A stretch of 64,000 nt of DNA, from the NCBI GenBank assembly GCA_016219175.1, contig JACRCD010000014.1, forward strand, positions 1-64,000, written 5' to 3'. This stretch comes from Deltaproteobacteria bacterium (GTDB lineage: Bacteria; Desulfobacterota; Desulfobulbia; Desulfobulbales; SURF-16). This document shows positions 25,492-34,310 of this stretch, in pieces. The notes beneath the pieces are model-generated. The model was given only the letters and a program-made list of their open reading frames with translations. It made no database searches and was not told the DNA's origin. Made by a program: the position numbers and the translations under genes. Position 1 is the stretch's first letter. Every line of letters begins with the position of its first letter.

Positions 25492-26515
25492 CGATCTTCA
25501 CCTTTCGATAGGGTTTCCGTCGTCTATCCCGGTAGAGGAAGACCCCGAAGCCGCTAATTGTCATGGACAGGGCAGCGATCAGCAGGCCGGCGGACCAGGA
25601 GGAGTAATCCTGCCTGGCTGGTTCGTAATGCCAGGAATAGGTGGAAATGGAGCGCACCCGGTCATAGGGCTGGCCATTATGCATGCCGCCCCGCTCTTCC
25701 CCGTATTCCGCCTCCAGGGTGAAGTTGGCCCGGTGTTTCCGGCTGAATTCCGTCCAGCGCCGGGGATAATAGTCACGGATCAGCTGCAGGGAGGCGCGGC
25801 CGTCATTATCGGTGATCACCTTTTTCCGCCACCCGTTTTCGGAGGTCAAGGTCACCACTGCCCCGGAAACAGTGCGTCCCGCGGACATCACCATGATCCG
25901 GAGGACATCCCCTGACGTGACCCTGGAATGAAAATTTGCGTCCCACAGGTCCTGGACGACAATCTCCAAGGGGACCGCTTCGCAGGACTGGGCCATGATC
26001 CGCAGCAGATCAAATTTGTGTTTGTGGCCCCAGCCGCAATTGTGGTGCAGGGTTGTCCACTTGGCTGTGCGGATCACCAGTTCATGATCCTGGACCCGCT
26101 GGTCCGTGACATAAACATTGTTGGCGCCGTGAAAAGGGCCGTCGCCCAAAGGGGTGGCAAAGGAGATGCTCGAAGTTGCCTTGAAATCCGCTTCAAGCCG
26201 GTCAATCTTGCCGCTTGGCCTCAGGACACAGGCCGTGGCGCCGGAAGCAAGGTCGTCGCTGTTCAGCCAGTAGGTACGCCGCGGTTGCGGCCGATGCTCC
26301 GACTCCTGCACCGGTCCTCTTCCTCCTCCGGCGGCGGGCGCATCATGATCGCAGTCGGCCCCGCCGGAAGGTGCGGGTGCTTGCAAGGACAGGGCCAGGG
26401 GCTGGATGGTGTTGGCCCGACTGGGGTTTGCGAACAGGAGGAGCATAGCGGCGAGCAGGGTTGTTTTCCGCCAGCCATGCTGCGGGTCGTGATTTTTTCG
26501 TTTCATTCCGGTCAT
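25484..26515 (-). CDS. Periplasmic NikK/DUF4198-like protein with C-terminal anchor
   Basis: This 343-residue protein begins with a signal peptide (about 15-34, LLAAMLLLFANPSRA). It has a His-rich stretch (WTTLHHNCGWGHKHKFD near 155-171), a carboxypeptidase-regulatory-like Ig fold (VSGAVVTLTSENGWRKKVIT) and one C-terminal membrane helix near 311-331. This resembles NikK/DUF4198 components linked to nickel or cobalt uptake, and the His cluster could bind metal. The family link is by architecture rather than strong identity. It is the first gene of the eight-gene operon. Confidence 0.65.
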   Translation of the reverse strand: MTGMKRKNHDPQHGWRKTTLLAAMLLLFANPSRANTIQPLALSLQAPAPSGGADCDHDAPAAGGGRGPVQESEHRPQPRRTYWLNSDDLASGATACVLRPSGKIDRLEADFKATSSISFATPLGDGPFHGANNVYVTDQRVQDHELVIRTAKWTTLHHNCGWGHKHKFDLLRIMAQSCEAVPLEIVVQDLWDANFHSRVTSGDVLRIMVMSAGRTVSGAVVTLTSENGWRKKVITDNDGRASLQLIRDYYPRRWTEFSRKHRANFTLEAEYGEERGGMHNGQPYDRVRSISTYSWHYEPARQDYSSWSAGLLIAALSMTISGFGVFLYRDRRRKPYRKVKIDE

Positions 26516-26826
26516 ATTTTCTCTTTTTTATCAAGCAGATCACAAAGGGCGGTGGCTGCCTCGTTGAAGCCGAATGGGACATGAGAAAAATGACTTTACA
26601 ATTCCTGCGCCAACACCCCTGCGGCATATTGTCGCAGGGGTGCCCTTTCCCTCATTGGTTCAGAAATGAGACAGGTGTGGCAGTGGATTATAAAAGGAAG
26701 TTGGCTGGGAGAAAAAAGGAGAAGGCATCAGGCTGAGACAAGTCCTGTGAGACAGGATTGTTGTACCACGCAGCAGGACTCGTCCCGGAGAAGGAAAGAG
26801 GATCAGCCGTGAAATTTTACCATTAA
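26516..26826 (-). promoter_or_regulatory. Structured leader of the TonB/dehydratase operon
   Basis: This 311 bp gene-free stretch lies upstream of the operon. It holds a perfect 10 bp stem with a 9 base loop at 26614-26642 (CACCCCTGCG...CGCAGGGGTG). A second hairpin near 26732-26755 (TCCTGT...ACAGGA) and a repeated CTTCTCC/CTGATCC segment are also present. The arrangement could be a metal or cofactor-sensing leader RNA or tandem operators. I could not match it to a known riboswitch class. Confidence 0.4.
26614..26642. promoter_or_regulatory. Perfect stem-loop in operon leader
   Basis: CACCCCTGCG and CGCAGGGGTG pair perfectly around a 9 base loop. No T-run follows on either strand, so it is not a simple intrinsic terminator. 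It sits about 100 bases before the first gene of the minus-strand operon. Confidence 0.6.
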
Positions 26827-27891
26827 TTAATCGGCCCGAGGGCGCATAAAAGCTTCTACATCTTCCGGGCTGGTAATTTCCGCTGCCGCCTTTTCCCGGA
26901 CCGAGGGGAATGTCTCGGCAGGGGAATCCAGCCAGCAGAGGATATCTTTCCAGACGACCTCGGCCTGCAGATCCCTGAGCAGCATGTGATAGCCGTTTTC
27001 ATAGACAAGAAGCCGCTGCGGCTCTGCAAATCGGCCCTGAACCCTTTTCTGGAAAACCTCCGCCATGGGTGTGGGCGGAATAATCTCATCCCTGGCCCCA
27101 TAGAGAAAAAGAACCTTTCTGTTGAAGCGGGCCGCGGCTGCATAGGCCCCGTCCATCAGATTCGCCAGGCCGTCGATGGCGTCAAGGCGCGATTCCTTGA
27201 TGACCAGCGGGTCACGGCCCAAGGCCTTCAGCATCTCCTTATTGTCGGAGGGGGTGATGTCGAGCCCTTTTGAGGTCACCCGCAACCAGGGCATGATCCG
27301 CCTCCCCAGCCAGAGCGCCCAGCGCTGATAAAACGGCATGGTGGTGCGTGACCAGACCGCCGGGGCGACCAGAATCACCCCGTCCCCCGGCAGGGGATTT
27401 TCCGGGCGGTCGGCTGTCATGATCACCGCGCCGCCCATGCTGTCCCCGAGCAGGTAGAGCGGGACATCCGGATGACGCTTTTGCACCAGGGCAATGATGG
27501 TCCGGAGGTCCTCGCCCATGGACTCATGACCGCACCATTTACCCCGGTGCGGGGCGCCCCCGAACCCCCGCTGATCATAAGCATAAACGCCGATGCCCTC
27601 GCTGTTGAACCACAGGGCGGCATCCTTAATAAAATTGCCATAGTCGTTATAACCGTGCAGGCAGATAAGCACGGCCCGTGGCTGCTCAGGCGGCAGCCAG
27701 GTCTTCAGCGGCAGCTCGCTGCCGTCAAAAGTGATGAATAGGGTGTCTGTCAATCGAGGTTCCGCTGACATCTTCTCCAAAACCGCCTCCTGCGGCGCAC
27801 AGGCCCACAACAGACAGCCCGCCAATAAAATCAGCACTGATCGCGTCAACGTTATTCTCACTAAGCCGCTGTCACAATATAACATCGTCAT
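26827..27891 (-). CDS. Alpha/beta hydrolase lipoprotein (monoglyceride lipase-like)
   Basis: The start is placed at ATG 27891 (GGGA upstream, about 354 residues), because the longer frame runs into a palindromic repeat. A lipoprotein signal (ILLAGCLLWAC) anchors it. The serine hydrolase core has ICLHGYNDYGNF (oxyanion), GDSMGG near 165 (nucleophile Ser), FLYGARDEIIPP (acid) and ENGYHMLLRD (His), as in S33 aminopeptidase or monoacylglycerol lipase-like enzymes. The likely substrate is an ester or lipid at the membrane. It may share transcription with the downstream operon but is separated by a 311 bp leader. Confidence 0.85.
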   Translation of the reverse strand: MTMLYCDSGLVRITLTRSVLILLAGCLLWACAPQEAVLEKMSAEPRLTDTLFITFDGSELPLKTWLPPEQPRAVLICLHGYNDYGNFIKDAALWFNSEGIGVYAYDQRGFGGAPHRGKWCGHESMGEDLRTIIALVQKRHPDVPLYLLGDSMGGAVIMTADRPENPLPGDGVILVAPAVWSRTTMPFYQRWALWLGRRIMPWLRVTSKGLDITPSDNKEMLKALGRDPLVIKESRLDAIDGLANLMDGAYAAAARFNRKVLFLYGARDEIIPPTPMAEVFQKRVQGRFAEPQRLLVYENGYHMLLRDLQAEVVWKDILCWLDSPAETFPSVREKAAAEITSPEDVEAFMRPRAD

Positions 27892-27906
27892 TAAATTCCC
27901 ATGAGC

Positions 27907-27967
27907 GGCATAAGGAGCCGTAACGAAATAGGTATAAATGTCCAAGTTATTTCATAACGGCTCCTAA
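27907..27967. repeat. 61 bp dispersed palindromic repeat, copy 2
   Basis: This element has complementary ends (AGGAGCCGTAACGAAATA and TATTTCATAACGGCTCCT, 16 of 18 paired) and aligns gap-free with the copy at 17336-17396. It covers the upstream edge of the hydrolase gene and shortens its usable start. Confidence 0.75.
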
Positions 27968-28269
27968 CCTGCTATGGCTGTCCGGCTGGACAACTCCCGC
28001 TCCTTAACATCAAAATAGGATACCTCATTTGCCAGGACATTTCAGGGGATTTTCCAGCTGGTTCCTTTTTTCCTGGCCCGTTGCCATTATCTGCAACCAT
28101 GCCCCACAACAGAAAAACGATTAATCCGTCTTTTATTACGAATTATTACCAATACATTGTCTTAATCGTTTTATTTGGCGATTTACTATTAATATAATTT
28201 CAGATTGAAAATCGTAATATTTGACGATATATTATCAATTAAAGATATAAATCGACAAAAGAGGCGATT
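27968..28269 (+). promoter_or_regulatory. AT-rich promoter/operator region of hipBA
   Basis: No gene was seen in this roughly 300 bp stretch. The last 130 bases are very AT-rich, with several TCG/CGA half-site-like words (TCGTAATATTTGACGA near 28209-28224, and CGATTTAC). A HipB-type antitoxin could bind here. Half-site spacing is too irregular for a firm call. Confidence 0.4.
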
Positions 28270-28620
28270 ATGTATATTTCAAATCTGTTGACAGATGCTG
28301 CCATTCTTGCGGAAATAGGCAAGCGCATTGCGCGTTGCCGGCTTGACCGCCAGTTGACCCAGGCGGATATGGCCGAGCAGGCCGGGGTGTCCAAACGCAC
28401 CGTTGAGCGCATTGAAGCCGGCGCCTCGGCACAGATATCGACAATCATCCGGATTTTGCGGGCTCTAAATCTCTTGCCGGGCGTGGAGCGCCTGATTCCC
28501 GAGCCAGGACCCAGGCCGATGGAGCTGCTGAAGCTGAAGGGCAAGGAGCGCCAGCGGGCCTCCGCGCCCCGCAAGGTGAAACAAAGCGGCAAGGGATGGA
28601 CCTGGGGTGACGGCGCATGA
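28270..28620 (+). CDS. hipB: HipB-like antitoxin
   Basis: This 116-residue XRE-family protein has a helix-turn-helix (LTQADMAEQAGVSKRTVERI near 36-55). It is followed by a Lys/Arg-rich tail (about 85-116) that could contact HipA. GAGGCG lies before ATG 28270. The last bases overlap hipA by four. It would repress the operon and neutralise the kinase. Confidence 0.92.
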   Translation: MYISNLLTDAAILAEIGKRIARCRLDRQLTQADMAEQAGVSKRTVERIEAGASAQISTIIRILRALNLLPGVERLIPEPGPRPMELLKLKGKERQRASAPRKVKQSGKGWTWGDGA

Positions 28621-29924
28621 GTACCGTTGCCGAGGTCAGACTCTGGGGCCGCACCATTGGCGCGGTTTCCCTTGCTGACGGCGCTGAAATTGCCGCCTTT
28701 GAGTACGATCCGGCCTTTGCCGCGAGCGGCATAGAGATCTCGCCGCTCATGATGCCGCTTGCCGGCAGGGTTTACACCTTTCCCGCACTCTCCCGGCAGA
28801 CCTTCCACGGGCTGCCGGGGCTGCTGGCCGATTCGCTGCCGGACAAGTTCGGCAATACCCTTATTGACGCCTGGCTCGCCAGCCAGGGACGGAGTCCGCA
28901 ATCGTTCACCGCCGTGGAACGCCTCTGCTATACAGGCACACGCGGCATGGGCGCCCTGGAATTCGCGCCGGCAACCGGCCCCAAGGCCCGGCTGGCCAAC
29001 CGTATTCAGATAGACACCCTTGTCGAGCTCGCCTCCCAGGTGCTTACGCATCGCAATAATCTACACGCGTCATTTGCCGGCAAACCCAGGGACCAAACGC
29101 TGAAAGATCTCCTGCGGGTCGGCACCTCGGCCGGCGGCGCCAGGGCCAAGGCCATTATCGCCTGGAATCCCTCGACCAATGAGGTCCGTTCCGGACAGGT
29201 CCCGGCCGGACAGGGGTTCGATTACTGGCTGCTCAAATTTGATGGAGTCAGCGGCAATAAGGACAAGGAACTCGAAGACCCGAAAGGATATGGTCTTATT
29301 GAGTATGCCTATGCAAAAATGGCAACTGCTGCCGGCATCACCATGAGCCAGTGCCGGCTATTCGAAGAAAACGGCAGGCGCCACTTTATGACCCGGCGTT
29401 TCGACCGGCTGGCCTACGGCGAAAAACTCCATATGCAGTCGCTTTGCGCCCTGGCGCACTATGACTATAATCTCGCTGGCGCCTACGCTTACGAACTGGC
29501 CCTTCTCGTCATCAGACAGCTCGGCTTGCCGATGAGTGCCGTCGAGGAGATGTTCCGCCGCATGGTCTTTAACATCATTACCCGCAACCAGGACGATCAT
29601 ACGAAAAACATCGCCTTCCTGATGGATAAGTCCGGAGCCTGGTCCCTCGCCCCCGCCTTTGATATGACATACAGCTTCAATCCTTCCGGAGCGTGGACCG
29701 CAAGCCATCAGATGACCATGAACTCCAAACGCGACAACTTCACCCTGGCAGACTTCAAGACCTGCGCCAAAACCGCCTCGATGAAGCGCGGCAGGGCCGA
29801 GACTATTGTCCGCGAGGTGTTGGCAACGGTTTCCCGCTGGCGGGATTATGCCGACGCGGCAGGTGTTCCAGGCGCCTGGCGGGAGCAGATTCAGAGCACC
29901 CTGCGGCTGGATGGTTTCAGGTAG
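28617..29924 (+). CDS. hipA: HipA-like Ser/Thr kinase toxin
   Basis: This 435-residue protein has the HipA couple/kinase domains: an N-terminal HipA_N region (SPLMMPLAGRVYTFPAL, FHGLPGLLADSLPDKFG), a Gly-rich segment (GTSAGGARAKAIIAW), the phosphate-binding Lys in FDYWLLKFD, and the catalytic NQDDHTKNIAF and APAFDMTYSF motifs. HipA phosphorylates glutamyl-tRNA synthetase and induces persistence. It forms a two-gene operon with hipB. Confidence 0.95.
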   Translation: MSTVAEVRLWGRTIGAVSLADGAEIAAFEYDPAFAASGIEISPLMMPLAGRVYTFPALSRQTFHGLPGLLADSLPDKFGNTLIDAWLASQGRSPQSFTAVERLCYTGTRGMGALEFAPATGPKARLANRIQIDTLVELASQVLTHRNNLHASFAGKPRDQTLKDLLRVGTSAGGARAKAIIAWNPSTNEVRSGQVPAGQGFDYWLLKFDGVSGNKDKELEDPKGYGLIEYAYAKMATAAGITMSQCRLFEENGRRHFMTRRFDRLAYGEKLHMQSLCALAHYDYNLAGAYAYELALLVIRQLGLPMSAVEEMFRRMVFNIITRNQDDHTKNIAFLMDKSGAWSLAPAFDMTYSFNPSGAWTASHQMTMNSKRDNFTLADFKTCAKTASMKRGRAETIVREVLATVSRWRDYADAAGVPGAWREQIQSTLRLDGFR

Positions 29925-30045
29925 GGCAGCCTGCTTTTGCCTGTAAATTTTCGCGGCTCGACCCGAATTCTCCAGTGCCCTCGTTTCTTACATATTGTTT
30001 TTCAGACGGATTTGTTTTAAGCAGAGAATGTGCATCGTTGCCAAC

Positions 30046-30135
30046 GGAGAGGTGTCAGAGCGGCCGAATGAGCCGGACTCGAAATCCGGTATACCCGTGA
30101 GGGTATCGTGGGTTCAAATCCCACCCTCTCCGCCA
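30046..30135 (+). tRNA. tRNA-Ser (anticodon CGA)
   Basis: A long-variable-arm tRNA with acceptor GGAGAGG/CCTCTCC, D arm, anticodon stem CCGGA/TCCGG with loop CTCGAAA giving CGA (codon UCG), a variable arm (ATACCCGTGAGGGTAT), GGTTCAAATCC T arm, G73 and encoded CCA. All stems pair. Confidence 0.96.
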
Positions 30136-30255
30136 TTAATTCCCTTACCTTCCACCCCCGCCACGGCAACGCTTTGCAGGCAGGTATTGCCGCAGCTGGC
30201 TGTCCTGCATATTTTATTTGCACTCCACAAGTGAAATCATTCGGAGAATGTACCC

Positions 30256-30909
30256 ATGAAAGTGCTCGGGATATCAGGTTCCCCCATCAAAAACAGCACC
30301 ACGGACCGCGCGGTCAAGATGGTCATGGAGGCTACCATGGCCCGCAAACAGTGGTTTTACAAGCTGAGCGATTATACAATAAGCCCTTGCAACGCCTGCT
30401 TGGGCTGCGTGGAAAGCAACCGCTGCGTCATTAACGACGATGGCGTCATGCTGGCGGAAAAGGCCTTCAAGGCGGATGTCATCATTATCGGCGGTTATAC
30501 CCCCTACTCCTCTCTGGACAGCCGCACCAAGGCCTTTCTGGAACGCCTCTACCCCCTGCGACACCGCCATGGCCTGATGACCGGCAAGCCCGGGGCCGCG
30601 GTTGTTACCTGCGCCATTCCGCAGGGCAAGCAGGACATGCCGCCGGCCTGCGAAAACGGCCTCCAGGCCATTCAGAACTATATGATGGAAGAAGGCATGC
30701 GCTACGTGGGCGGCGTTGCCGTGCTCGGCAATGTCCCCTGCGTCAAATGCGGGACCGGCGTCCAATGTCAGCTTTCGGGGCTCAAGATGATCCACGGCCC
30801 GGATGCAACCGTGGAGAAAGTGGGCATCAACACCCTGGAGGACAACCCGGAAACCGTTGCCGCCTTGAAAAAACTCGGCCAGGATCTTGCGGCAGCCCGC
30901 GGCAAGTAG
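30256..30909 (+). CDS. Flavodoxin-fold NAD(P)H-dependent FMN reductase-like protein
   Basis: This 217-residue protein begins with a flavodoxin-type phosphate-binding loop (VLGISGSPIKNSTTD) and has CNACLGCVESNRC near 45-57, a cysteine pattern typical of iron-sulfur flavoproteins. A further VKCGTGVQC pair lies at 160-168. Iron-sulfur flavoproteins use FMN and a [4Fe-4S] cluster for redox transfer in anaerobes. GGAGAATG precedes the start. The electron partner is unknown. Confidence 0.82.
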   Translation: MKVLGISGSPIKNSTTDRAVKMVMEATMARKQWFYKLSDYTISPCNACLGCVESNRCVINDDGVMLAEKAFKADVIIIGGYTPYSSLDSRTKAFLERLYPLRHRHGLMTGKPGAAVVTCAIPQGKQDMPPACENGLQAIQNYMMEEGMRYVGGVAVLGNVPCVKCGTGVQCQLSGLKMIHGPDATVEKVGINTLEDNPETVAALKKLGQDLAAARGK

Positions 30910-31066
30910 GGGGAGACGGCGGTCTGCCGGGAAGCGGCGCCCCGCTGAATTTTCACCCCTGGACGTATTACTGTTTTCCTCTGCCCGCGATTGACAGAAA
31001 AGAGACATTGATTTAATATCCACTGCTTATTTTTATAGTCAGTCACCGAATCAGACGAGGAAAACC

Positions 31067-32293
31067 ATGATCACCATAAATGAAAATTATCTCAAACTGC
31101 AGGCTTCGTACCTGTTTTCCGATATAGCCAAGCGCGTGGCCTCCTTTCAGCAGGCCCATCCGGACAGGGATATCATCCGGCTGGGCATCGGCGATGTCAC
31201 CCGGGCCCTGCCCGCGGCCTGCATCGAGGCCCTGCACGCCGCCACGGACGAGATGGCCGCGGACGCATCCTTCCGCGGTTATGGGCCGGAACAGGGCTAC
31301 GGTTTCCTGCGCGAGGCCATCGCCGAAAACGATTTCCGGGCCCGGGGGGCGGATGTCAATGCGGATGAGATCTTTGTCAGCGACGGCGCCAAGTGCGACA
31401 CCGGCAACATCCAGGAGATCTTCTCCACCACTATCAAAATCGCCATTCCCGACCCTGTCTACCCCGTCTATCTGGATACCAACGTCATGGCCGGCCGCAC
31501 CGGCATATTCGCCGACGGCCGCTATCAGGGACTCTGTTACCTCGACTCGGTCCGGGAAAACAACTATGTGCCGCGCCTGCCTTCGGAAGCGGTGGATCTC
31601 ATCTATCTCTGCTTCCCCAACAACCCCACCGGCTCCACCATCTCCAAGGAGCAGCTGCGGACATGGGTTGATTACGCCCGGGAAAACCGCGCCGTCATCC
31701 TCTTTGATGCGGCCTACGAGGCCTTTATCCGCGATGAATCCCTGCCCAGGTCGATTTACGAGGTGGAGGGCGCCAGAGAGGTGGCCATCGAGTTCAGGAG
31801 CTATTCGAAAACCGCGGGCTTCACCGGCACCCGCTGCGCTTACACGGTGGTGCCCAAGGAGTGCGTAGCCTATGACAGCCAGGGCAACAGACAGCTTCTC
31901 CACCCCCTGTGGAACCGGCGTCACTGCACCAAGTTCAACGGCGTCTCCTATCCGATCCAGAAAGCGGCGGCCGCTGTCTACAGTGAGGCCGGCAAGAAAC
32001 AGGTCAGAGAGCTGACCGACTACTACCTGCGCAACGCCGCTCTCATCAAAAAAGAGATCACCGCACTCGGCTTTGACTCGGTGGGCGGCGACAATGCCCC
32101 CTACATCTGGATTGACGGCCAGGGCCGGGACTCATGGGAGTTTTTCGATATGCTGCTGAACAAGGCCAGCGTGGTCTGCACGCCGGGCTCCGGTTTCGGC
32201 CGCTGCGGCCAGGGCTATATCAGGTTGTCCGCCTTCAACAGCTATGAAAATGTGCAGAAAGCCATGGCGAGGATCAAACAGGCTTTGCTGTAA
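31067..32293 (+). CDS. dapL: LL-diaminopimelate aminotransferase
   Basis: This 408-residue class I/II PLP aminotransferase has [12 protein letters not shown] near 43-54, [17 protein letters not shown] near 75-91, [10 protein letters not shown] near 184-193 and the PLP-Lys in [15 protein letters not shown] near 243-257. It converts tetrahydrodipicolinate directly to LL-diaminopimelate, a one-step lysine/peptidoglycan route used by many deltaproteobacteria and plants. No other dap gene is beside it. Confidence 0.95.
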   Translation: MITINENYLKLQASYLFSDIAKRVASFQQAHPDRDIIRLGIGDVTRALPAACIEALHAATDEMAADASFRGYGPEQGYGFLREAIAENDFRARGADVNADEIFVSDGAKCDTGNIQEIFSTTIKIAIPDPVYPVYLDTNVMAGRTGIFADGRYQGLCYLDSVRENNYVPRLPSEAVDLIYLCFPNNPTGSTISKEQLRTWVDYARENRAVILFDAAYEAFIRDESLPRSIYEVEGAREVAIEFRSYSKTAGFTGTRCAYTVVPKECVAYDSQGNRQLLHPLWNRRHCTKFNGVSYPIQKAAAAVYSEAGKKQVRELTDYYLRNAALIKKEITALGFDSVGGDNAPYIWIDGQGRDSWEFFDMLLNKASVVCTPGSGFGRCGQGYIRLSAFNSYENVQKAMARIKQALL

Positions 32294-32299
32294 GGGGTG

Positions 32300-33400
32300 T
32301 CATGCCCACGGGTTCAGCTCGCAACAGATGGCGGCAATTTTTGCCGCCTGTTTTTCAATGCTCGCGGCAAGGGCAAACTGCACCAGGGCGCGCTGGAGAT
32401 TCTGTTCGGCGGATAATGTTTTAAAATAGATATTGCCCTCAAGATAATCGGTGAAAAAACGGAGCCCCAGCTCAAAGGCGATCACCCGCAGCCCGTCATA
32501 AAAATAGTCATAATCATGGGAGGTCAGAAAACCACCGGCCTCGGCCACATAACCTTGGAGAATGGCCCGGCACCGTTCCGTATCGAAAAAAACCTCCCCG
32601 GGGGAGCTCTCTTCGCCCGCCCTGTTGCAGCATGAGCGCAGGCAGTCGCCCACATCATACTGGATAAGGCCGGGCTTCACCGTGTCAAGATCGATCAGAC
32701 TGACAGCCTTGCCGCTTTCTTCGTCAAAAAGGAAATTGCTGAGCTTGGGGTCGCCGTGAATAGGGCGGAGCGTAAGCTTCCCCGCGCTGCGTCCAGCCTC
32801 CAGCACCCCGGCTTGCGCTCTCCGCCTGGCAATAAAATCATGACAGAAGACAATGTCAGGGGAGGCGGCATGGCGCCCGGCTTGCGCCACCCTGTCATAG
32901 TGGCCGAGATAGCGGGGAGTAATGTGAAATCCGGGCAGGGTGTCATGGAGCCGCGCCGGGTCGAGATCGCTGATGAGCCGGTGAAAGCGCCCCAGGGCCA
33001 GGCCAACCTCCCGGGCCTGGGAAACATTCTCCATTGTGTCAAAACTTCTGGTCTTGGCAATATACCGCAGCACCCGCCAGCACGAGCCGTCACCGTCCCG
33101 GTAAAAGTCCCGGCCGTCAAGGGTCTGGTGCAGTCCGGGCAGGCGCCAGCCGCGCTCCGGCTCCTGACGCAGTTTGCCTTCCACATGATCGAACAGAACC
33201 CGCATGTTCTCCATTATCCATTCCGGGTGAGCAAAAACCGCGGAACTGATGCGCTGCAGAATGAAACTCTGCCCCCCTGCTCCGGAAGTTTTCACCAGAA
33301 AGGTGTCGTTGACCTTCCCTGTGCCGTGTGGCTCCATGCCCGCAATTTCCAGAGGCGGGAAAAATCGCGCCGCCACTGGAAGAACATTATCCGTCATCAT
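32300..33400 (-). CDS. APH-fold kinase, N-acetylhexosamine 1-kinase-like
   Basis: This 366-residue phosphotransferase of the APH/choline kinase fold has the catalytic IHGDPKLSNFLFDEESGKAV near 217-236 and SLIDLDTVKPGLIQYDVGDC near 237-256, closely resembling NahK. The Asp in HGDPK is the catalytic base and IDLD supplies the metal ligand. It would phosphorylate a sugar or amino-sugar. No LNB/GNB pathway neighbour supports the exact substrate. It converges with dapL. Confidence 0.8.
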   Translation of the reverse strand: MMTDNVLPVAARFFPPLEIAGMEPHGTGKVNDTFLVKTSGAGGQSFILQRISSAVFAHPEWIMENMRVLFDHVEGKLRQEPERGWRLPGLHQTLDGRDFYRDGDGSCWRVLRYIAKTRSFDTMENVSQAREVGLALGRFHRLISDLDPARLHDTLPGFHITPRYLGHYDRVAQAGRHAASPDIVFCHDFIARRRAQAGVLEAGRSAGKLTLRPIHGDPKLSNFLFDEESGKAVSLIDLDTVKPGLIQYDVGDCLRSCCNRAGEESSPGEVFFDTERCRAILQGYVAEAGGFLTSHDYDYFYDGLRVIAFELGLRFFTDYLEGNIYFKTLSAEQNLQRALVQFALAASIEKQAAKIAAICCELNPWA

Positions 33401-33506
33401 TTTTCGCCTTATTTTTTCCGTTGAGATGTTTTTTTTATCTTTACTTCTGCTTTTTTATTTGAGTATAAGTTTATTTACTTATCAAAAAAAAAACGCAAAA
33501 GGGAAC

Positions 33507-34310
33507 ATGAAACGAAGAAAAAACAACACCATCCTGCCGTCCCCCATATGGCTCTTGTTTTTCCCGCTGCTTGCCCAGCTTTTATTGTCTTCAGGCTGCA
33601 GCACCATTTCTCCCCCCCCCGCTGAAACAAGCATTGACCTTCAATCATCCCATAGCCTCAGGTTGGGTTACACCATCCAGGCCGGCGCCTTCACCGACGT
33701 GGAGCAGGCCGCGCGCTTGAGCAGAACCCTGGAAAAGCAGGGATTGAACGCCTATTATTTCCGGCATGACTCCGGGCTCTACAAAGTACGCTTCGGCAAT
33801 TACCCGACCCCGGAAGAGGCCAGCCGCCAGGCGGAAAACCTGCTGCGGGCCGGCATTATCGCTGATTATTATCTTGTCCGGCCTGAATCCTACGCCATGG
33901 CGAAAAAAAATGAACTGGGCGAGGACTACCTGAGGGAGCAACTGTTTGATACCGCCTGCGAATTTCTTGGTATCTGCTATAAATGGGGAGGCGTCTCCCA
34001 GGATGAAGGATTTGATTGCAGCGGGTTGACCATGGCCGTCTATCAGTTAAACGGCCTTGACCTGCCCCGCACCTCGAAGAGCCAGTTCCATACCGGCAAA
34101 CCGGTCAAAAAAGACGAACTCAAAAAAGGTGATCTGGTCTTTTTCGCCACCAAGGGGGGTAAAAAAATCACCCATGTCGGCATTTACGCGGGAGACAACA
34201 CCTTTATTCACGCCCCCAGGAAAGGCAAGCAGATCCAGACCGCCTCGCTTGACAAGGGCTACTTTAAAGACCGCTTCGTCGGGGCCAGAACGTATCTGAG
34301 CGACAGTTAA
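33507..34310 (+). CDS. SPOR-NlpC/P60 lipoprotein peptidoglycan hydrolase
   Basis: The start is ATG 33507 (GGGA upstream), giving 267 residues, because the longer frame has no support. A lipoprotein signal (LLLSSGCSTIS) precedes a SPOR domain (LGYTIQAGAFTDVEQAARLS near 52-71). The C-terminal NlpC/P60 domain has Cys in DEGFDCSGLTM, His in KKITHVGIYAG and His in NTFIHAPRK. It should cleave the peptide part of peptidoglycan, with SPOR steering it to denuded glycans at division sites. Confidence 0.9.
   Translation: MKRRKNNTILPSPIWLLFFPLLAQLLLSSGCSTISPPPAETSIDLQSSHSLRLGYTIQAGAFTDVEQAARLSRTLEKQGLNAYYFRHDSGLYKVRFGNYPTPEEASRQAENLLRAGIIADYYLVRPESYAMAKKNELGEDYLREQLFDTACEFLGICYKWGGVSQDEGFDCSGLTMAVYQLNGLDLPRTSKSQFHTGKPVKKDELKKGDLVFFATKGGKKITHVGIYAGDNTFIHAPRKGKQIQTASLDKGYFKDRFVGARTYLSDS

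Noticed and set aside
26700-26790. TPP or cobalamin riboswitch
   Set aside because: A CTGAGA-like word is present, but the conserved THI box and cobalamin core sequences are not, so no class was called.
28270-29924. hipBA as part of the tatD island
   Set aside because: It is more than 10 kb away, has its own promoter region and no tatD fragment beside it.
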